Source: Siniperca chuatsi (lineage: Eukaryota; Chordata; Actinopteri; Centrarchiformes; Sinipercidae). Taken from it: DNA of 64,000 nt. The notes under the pieces were generated by a model that was not told where the DNA came from, did not search any database, and saw only the letters and a program-made list of their open reading frames with translations. Shown here piece after piece: positions 58,691 to 64,000 of the stretch. A program made the position numbers and the translations under genes. The stretch's first letter is position 1; the number at the start of each line of letters is the position of its first letter. Location of the stretch: positions 10,061,833 through 10,125,832 of the forward strand of contig NC_058045.1 in NCBI RefSeq assembly GCF_020085105.1, read 5' to 3'.

Positions 58691-61207
58691 CTAGTAAACT
58701 CCAGGGCTGTTACGGATCCCACAACAGAGCACCATGGTGAAGATCATCTCGAAAATCTAAATGGGAAAAAGGACAGAACGGCTTAATTCAATAAGTTTCT
58801 ATTCAAGTACCTGCATCCTTATCACAGCTCATAAAAGCAGGAGTTTCAGGGAAATGTTGGCCATGTTGTGAGCCTTTTCACACCACAGCCGTGTGAAATA
58901 ACCAACTACATTTTCAATCTGACACTCACCATGATGACAGCAACCACCAAGGCAGCCAGACCAATCAGGTAGAGCTTCTCCGAGAACAGCTCGATCAGCT
59001 TATCATGACAGCTCTGGGAGGAGACAGAGGCAGAACAGAACATGCCAATGGGATAAATGAGACATTTTTCACCCCTCACACTGTACACACACTGTAATGG
59101 ATTACATGTAACAGAGAGCTGGGTCAGTTGTCAAAACAAGGTGCTGAAAATCAGCTGCCTCTGACTACACTTCTGAATAATTAATTATGTATATGTTATC
59201 TATTAGTGGCATAAATACTAACAAGGAGTCAAAAAGGGTAAAAGTCTTAATCGCTGGTGTCAGTAATTTGGGTCAATATAGCACCAACACAATACTGGGT
59301 AACTTTAACTTGGGTAGAAACCCACCCAAGACAAGGTGTTGTTTTAGTTAAAACTTTAGTGTTATTTTTTATATTACTGTTGGATTATTTACCCAAAGTA
59401 AATATGGTATGGTTGTGAACTGTTCTAATCTACTGTAGTTCTTTTTAAACTTCATGTCACTATGTGTTACTGATTGTTAATGTGTATCCTTTGCAGTTTT
59501 GAGCACATCGTTTCAGACAACTAACAATACATTTGTGGCCATTTTGAGGTCAAATTTGAGCTTTTTGTGTTCTGGGTCAAAATATTCATATTTTAGTTTG
59601 AGTTAATAACCCAACGGTTATATAAAAAAACAATACTAACACTGGATCAAAACAACCCATTGATAATGGGTTAAGCCAGGACTAGGTCTGTGCTATATTG
59701 ATCCAAACTGGGTCAATTTTGAGTGAGTTTTGGTATGAAGTAAAGTTTCTGGAAAATTAATTGAGATAATTGAAATAATCAGACAGGGATGTCTGTTTTT
59801 GGCTAATCCAGAGACTTAAATATCTGACATAAAGGAACATCATCACATTGATCCAATGAGCCAACCTTTATTGTCATAAAGCAGTCCTGCTCATTGATTT
59901 CAAACATTTATCTATCACAGTATAAACTGTATGGAAAACTTATATTTATAACTTATATAAAATGTATATTATCTCAGGGGTGTATACTGCCATATTGCCC
60001 ACACTAATAATAACTGAAATCAATCAGTCAATCAATAAGCACAGGAATTTACTTTTTGATTTTTCTTTTTGACAACCATCCATTTCTTAACAACAACAGT
60101 TTCATAGGTTACAGGTTACAGTTTCGCATTTGGCTACATTTGGTGAGATGCTGTAATTAGTCAATCCAAAGGCTGATGATAAGTTCAAGTTGCAATTTCA
60201 TAAAACCTGAAATTTATATTTGCCCCTCTTTCTAAAGATGCTAAATAATAGTCTATTTTCTGTCTGTTCTGCAGCCATTGAAATATATTCTAAGGATGGC
60301 AGACAAAGCCAATAAAAACATTTTCATAACAGATATTGTGAAGGTATTGTGTTCATTGTGAATTTTAGTAAGAATATGTGTATACCTGAGATTTCAGAAA
60401 ATCTTCTAGAGACTTTCTGGGACACAAGGTGCCGATGACTTGTTTGAAGAGAGCAGTGTCGTCTCCTTTACCACAGCAGTCGAGCTGAAAGGGAGATCAA
60501 GAGCAGAAACAAGAGGTCACTCACTCAACAAAATACATGATCGAAATTGATTTCTATCGCTTATAGACATAACAAAACAACTGGCTTAGGGCCATCAGAG
60601 CCCCAATAAAGTGAAGATTTTCCATCATGACGTACCGTCTGGTGGAAAACATCCAGCACCTTGATGGCAGAGTCTTTACTGGGAGACCCTGAGACGTCCA
60701 CAGCTTTGATGTATGCAGAGTCGTAGAAGTTGATCAGTTCTTTGGAGATCTGTGGACAGTCAGGAGTCGGGCAAGTTGTTTTAGAGACACAACAACAAAC
60801 AGAGCAGGTTCACTGGAGCAAAGGTGGAAAATCAAAGCAAACATCAAACATTCAGAGCTGCAGTGAAATGCGGGCCTGTGTGTGTGTGTGTGTGTGTTTT
60901 CTACTGTGTCCCTGTTCATGAAACCCCAGATTGCTGCAGCCACTTCACAAGCAAAGAGGATCACCAAAAAGAAGAAGAACTAAAGAAAGAAAATGAGGAA
61001 AATTATTTGAACCTCAAAGTCTTTTTAATAAAATTAAACTGAAAAACACTTCCTGCAGGATAAAACTCACACATGTGGGAGCTGCAAAGTCAAAAAGAGA
61101 GATACTCACTGTTCCCAACAGGCACTGAGATTCCTGAATGGCACCGTAACATCCGAGGAAGCCCACAAGCATCATCACAGCCCCAACAGCTATCAGTATG
61201 TACACAC
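58691..61207 (-). CDS. cd81: CD81 tetraspanin, exons 3-8 (5' end off the right edge)
   Basis: Exons in transcript order: 61207-61110, 60979-60905, 60749-60636, 60484-60386, 59013-58930 and 58756-58691 (stop TAG). All phases agree. Exon 3 encodes the second membrane span and inner loop, [20 protein letters not shown] then [13 protein letters not shown]. This is nearly identical to human CD81 and distinct from CD151 or TSPAN4. Exon 4 encodes the third span ([20 protein letters not shown]). Exons 5-6 form the large extracellular loop with the LDCCG motif. Exon 7 gives [20 protein letters not shown] and the fourth span. The tail ends [13 protein letters not shown], with juxtamembrane cysteines that are palmitoylation candidates. 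CD81 organises membrane microdomains with partners such as CD19 and Ig-superfamily proteins. Exons 1-2, about 60 residues, are missing from the window. Confidence 0.95.
60877..60898. repeat. (TG)n microsatellite just inside a cd81 intron
   Basis: On the cd81 strand this is a CA run starting 6 bases after the donor GTAGAA of the exon at 60979-60905. Confidence 0.9.
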
Positions 61208-61447
61208 CTGTAAACACAGAGACAACAGGAAACTGACAAACGTACCAGGGTTCAAAGAAGTGTAGTTCATCATTGTGTCCTCAGCACCACTAGGGGGCAG
61301 CAGTGTCAGAGCAGTGTGTGACTGCTGCTCATTCATTGATTCAGACATTGTTTGGTAATGGACTTCCTGGATGGCTCTCTTGCTTTCCCTGTAGGATGAC
61401 ATGACATTACTGACATCCTGGAGCTCCCAGATCCTGAGAGAGAGAGA

Positions 61448-61524
61448 CAGGCGCTGAGGCCAGGAAATGCCTACCAGGCGCTGAGGCCAGGAAATGCCTA
61501 CCAGGCGCTGAGGCCAGGAAATGC
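61448..61524. repeat. 27-base tandem minisatellite, about 2.9 copies
   Basis: The unit CAGGCGCTGAGGCCAGGAAA plus TGCCTAC is repeated at 61448, 61475 and 61502 with no differences seen over the shared length. It is markedly G+C-rich compared with its surroundings. Confidence 0.95.
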
Positions 61525-62061
61525 ACACAGACGTTGCTGTGCGATTAAACTGACATAAAGAGGAGTCTAAAATTACATTTATACTGAGCGCTCGAGCAAT
61601 GTATTAACCTATAAAAAAATACATTTTTGGCCATTATCCATGGTGATGAAACAAAATACACAATTTCTAAAACTTTTAATTGCAAGCAGAAGTGTTCAAC
61701 AGGCACCAGTATAGGTAGTCCTGTTCCTGCAGGAAAAAGTAAATGAATAGCAATAAAGCTCCAGTTACAGCAGAGGTCTGGCTTATGTTTTATGCAGCTT
61801 AAAGAAAAGGTCCTGAACACAGAGTGAAGGTGAAAAAATATATCTATTTTACTAGCTATATGGTGAGCTTAATTTAGAGTACAAAGAAGCACTTGGAGCA
61901 ATGAAGGCATGCATTAATAGATTATAAAAGCTATCATAACAGGCCGCCAATCTGCTTTAGACTCCTCTAAATGCATCTGTCACTCGTCTTAAACAGTTAA
62001 AAGTTGTTAAAGCTGAGAAAAATTGTCCCATAATACACCATTTTGATTATTTTGTTATTAG

Positions 62062-63112
62062 CAGTGGTGGAAGAAGAATTCACATCCCTTACTTAAGTAA
62101 AAGTAGCAATACCACACTATAAAAATATTCAATTACTGGATTCAAGATTCTACTCTTTTTAAAGTAAAAATACAGAGGTTTTATCAGAAAAAATTTAGGC
62201 TACTTAGAGTATCAAAAGTAAAAGTTCTCATCATCAGAATATCATCTTTTTATTCCACACATTCTTCTTCTTTGTCAAAACCTGGCGCCTACAACAATGT
62301 ACAGCAGACAGTTGACTCGGAGATTCAGGTGTGTTATACTAGTAGTGACTAATGCAGCCTCAGGTTGCTAGCCTCAAGATGAGGAGCAGGCTACAGAGCT
62401 CTGGTAAACTCACTTCTTTCTAACTCCACACTCCCAGATTTTTTACATTTTTTCCCTAAGTTTCAGAGAAGCTGTAGTTTGTTTTAGTTTAGAATGAATC
62501 TAACGTCTTTAATCCACCCTCATGACCTCAGCAGATCCACAGCAACCTTTACCCTTTACCATAACAACAGTCTAACTACACTTCACTACATTTCAAGGGG
62601 AAATATTGTACTTTTGACTGTATTTATCTGACAGCTATAGTAACTAGTTACTTTTCACATGATAAGCTTATAAAATACACTTCCAAAATACATCGTTAAA
62701 GATTAGACCAGTGGTTCCCAACATTTTTGCCTTGTGACCTCTTACAAAAAAGCTAGTTGGGGCCCCATGTCATATTTCAGATGTATCTGAGGTCATTAGC
62801 AGTTCCACCAAAAAGAGATTTCCCCTCTTCACTTCTCAGATTGTTTCATTTAAATAATTGTTTGAGACCCGAACAGGTCAAACTATCCAATATTTCACAA
62901 GAAATGCAAAGATTAGAGAAAAGTCCAAACTATGAATACACATTTGTGTCTCAGCACTTTCTTTGCTTCCCCATTAACTATCTCATGACCCCTCAGATTT
63001 TTCTTATGACCCTTGGCTTGGGAACCCCTGAAATAAACTACCTGACAGTATATAAAGTAGTGTATTGGTACTTTTACTGAAATGAAGAATGGGAATACTT
63101 CCTCCACCACTG
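62062..63112. mobile_element. CAGTGGTGG-ended MITE, copy C, split by an insertion
   Basis: The left end CAGTGGTGGAAGAAGAATTC and right end GAATACTTCCTCCACCACTG are inverted copies. Internal TTACTTAAGTAAAAGTAGCA matches copies A and B. A hAT-like element (62709-63030) is embedded in its right half. Confidence 0.8.
62709..63030 (-). mobile_element. hAT-like nonautonomous element, copy 3, nested in MITE copy C
   Basis: It is bounded by CAGTGGTTCCCAAC on the left and TTGGGAACCCCTG on the right, an inverted terminal pair. The internal CTTCTCAGATTGTTTCATTT is the reverse complement of the block shared by copies 1 and 2. No clear 8-base target duplication was seen. Confidence 0.7.
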
Positions 63113-63964
63113 CTTTAAAAAAAAGATGGTCTGGGAGCAGTCTGTTTCTGAGTTTTCAATTTTAACACACACGCGAACAAAACACGCACAGCCTCTAATG
63201 TAGCCTGACAGAGCGGTGTAAAAGGGACAGCATCTGTAGGCCTCAAACACCTCAGACTGTACCTCATATATCACGCACAGCCATTCCACGTACTTACGTC
63301 TACACCCTCTCTTTTTCTCTCTGCCTCAACTCAATGCCCCCCTTCTCTTTCCCTTTCAGGACTTGATGTTTGCAATGCGGCAAAGCAGGCATTATTTCCA
63401 CTGCCTTCCATTACTATGACAACACCCTTTGAGGTTTGAAGGCCATTGAGACTTTGAGGGAGACAGGCAATTTTGTACCACCGGGGAAGTTCATTTATTT
63501 CTTGTCTCCCAGTGTAATCTCCAGAGGGGGAAAAAGAGGGGGTGAAGACCAGCTAAAACCCCCACTTGGACTTCTCTTGTCTTTTCTCATCCAGTATCTT
63601 TAAAAAAAGAGATGTGAAGCCATGGCCACACTTTCGGAGCATGACACCAATACACTGAGATGAACCCAATCATACTGTATGTCAATGTATAAATGATGAG
63701 GTAAGAAGTAATTATTAAAAAGGCTCCATATAAACATTTCATCCTGTCATTTTGTTAACAAAAAGAGTTGGAATAAAAGGTTGCAGAGCATCTTTAACAA
63801 ATTACCCCCTGCAGTAAATATTAGAAATACTAAGTTAAAGTTACACAATATATTTGTAGCCCACCTTACAGTAACTTCAACATCATTCACAATTCATAGA
63901 TAATTCAAGTGTGTGCACTGTAAATAGTTGACGTGTCACTTGGTCTGTAAGCAGTGATAGCAGG

Positions 63965-64000
63965 TTAAAGGACAAGACCAACATTTTTGGAAATATGTTT
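63965..64000. mobile_element. GCTAGCTGTTTCCCCCTG-family MITE, start of copy 4
   Basis: TTAAAGGACAAGACCAACAT and the following TTTTGGAAATATG resemble the left terminus of copy 3 (TTAAAGGAATAGTTAAACAT, TTTTGGGAAATAC). The window ends inside the element. Confidence 0.5.

Larger units (their letters stand above)
61208..64000 (-). other. cd81 intron 2 (part)
   Basis: No match to the first or second CD81 exon was found on the minus strand here, so this is intron. It contains a 27-base minisatellite (61448-61524), MITE copy C with a nested hAT-like insertion (62062-63112), and the beginning of another MITE at the right edge. A CTCT-rich stretch lies at about 63301-63360. Confidence 0.55.

Noticed and set aside
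61193-61528. 111-codon minus-strand frame with an ISWPQRLVG repeat
   Set aside because: It is produced by the 27-base minisatellite in cd81 intron 2. Its end overlaps only the edge of the true exon 3.
1-64000. tRNA, rRNA, CRISPR arrays, operons or bacterial-type regulation
   Set aside because: None seen. All genes are intron-containing vertebrate genes, and the short direct repeats are microsatellites, a minisatellite or transposon copies.

Overview
This is vertebrate nuclear DNA, almost certainly from a percomorph-type teleost fish. The genes have many short exons with GT-AG introns, and their closest relatives that I can recall are anoctamins, a SIGIRR-type receptor, plakophilin-3 and CD81. 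The spacers and introns are full of teleost repeats: short TIR elements, a Tc1 fossil, hAT-like copies and CA/GT microsatellites. I see no operons, CRISPR arrays, rRNA or tRNA. All exon models were built by hand from splice consensus, reading phase and remembered human proteins. Every junction listed keeps phase, but none was checked with transcripts.

Layout. (1) 1117-9286, minus: the 5' end of ano5 (first 113 codons; the gene runs off the left edge). (2) 12159-23675, plus: complete ano9, 24 coding exons, 778 codons. Its last intron holds a broken duplicate of one of its own exons. (3) 26072-32441, plus: complete sigirr-type gene, 10 coding exons, 520 codons. It has two Ig domains, the teleost form reported as DIGIRR. 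(4) 34484-48839, minus: complete pkp3, 13 coding exons, 852 codons, tail-to-tail with sigirr. (5) 48840-58056: a repeat-rich spacer with one isolated exon-like segment at 52773-52853. (6) 58691-61207, minus: cd81 exons 3-8; exons 1-2 lie beyond the right edge.

The block ano9-sigirr-pkp3 has the same order and relative orientation as human 11p15.5 (ANO9, SIGIRR, PKP3). CD81 also maps to 11p15.5, but not next to PKP3. ano5 sits directly head-to-head with ano9 here, while human ANO5 is far away at 11p14. The genes do not form one pathway. Two are anoctamins (ion channel/lipid scramblase fold), one dampens IL-1/TLR signalling, one is a desmosomal armadillo protein and one is a tetraspanin.

Most worth a second look: the decayed ano9 exon duplicate, the two-Ig SIGIRR-type receptor with a mixed set of TIR signature residues, a near-perfect long hairpin in ano5 intron 1, a possible alternative ano5 first exon, the isolated exon upstream of pkp3, and GT repeats abutting the 3' splice sites of frame-neutral exons in ano9 and pkp3. 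I did not find a clearly new biological system.
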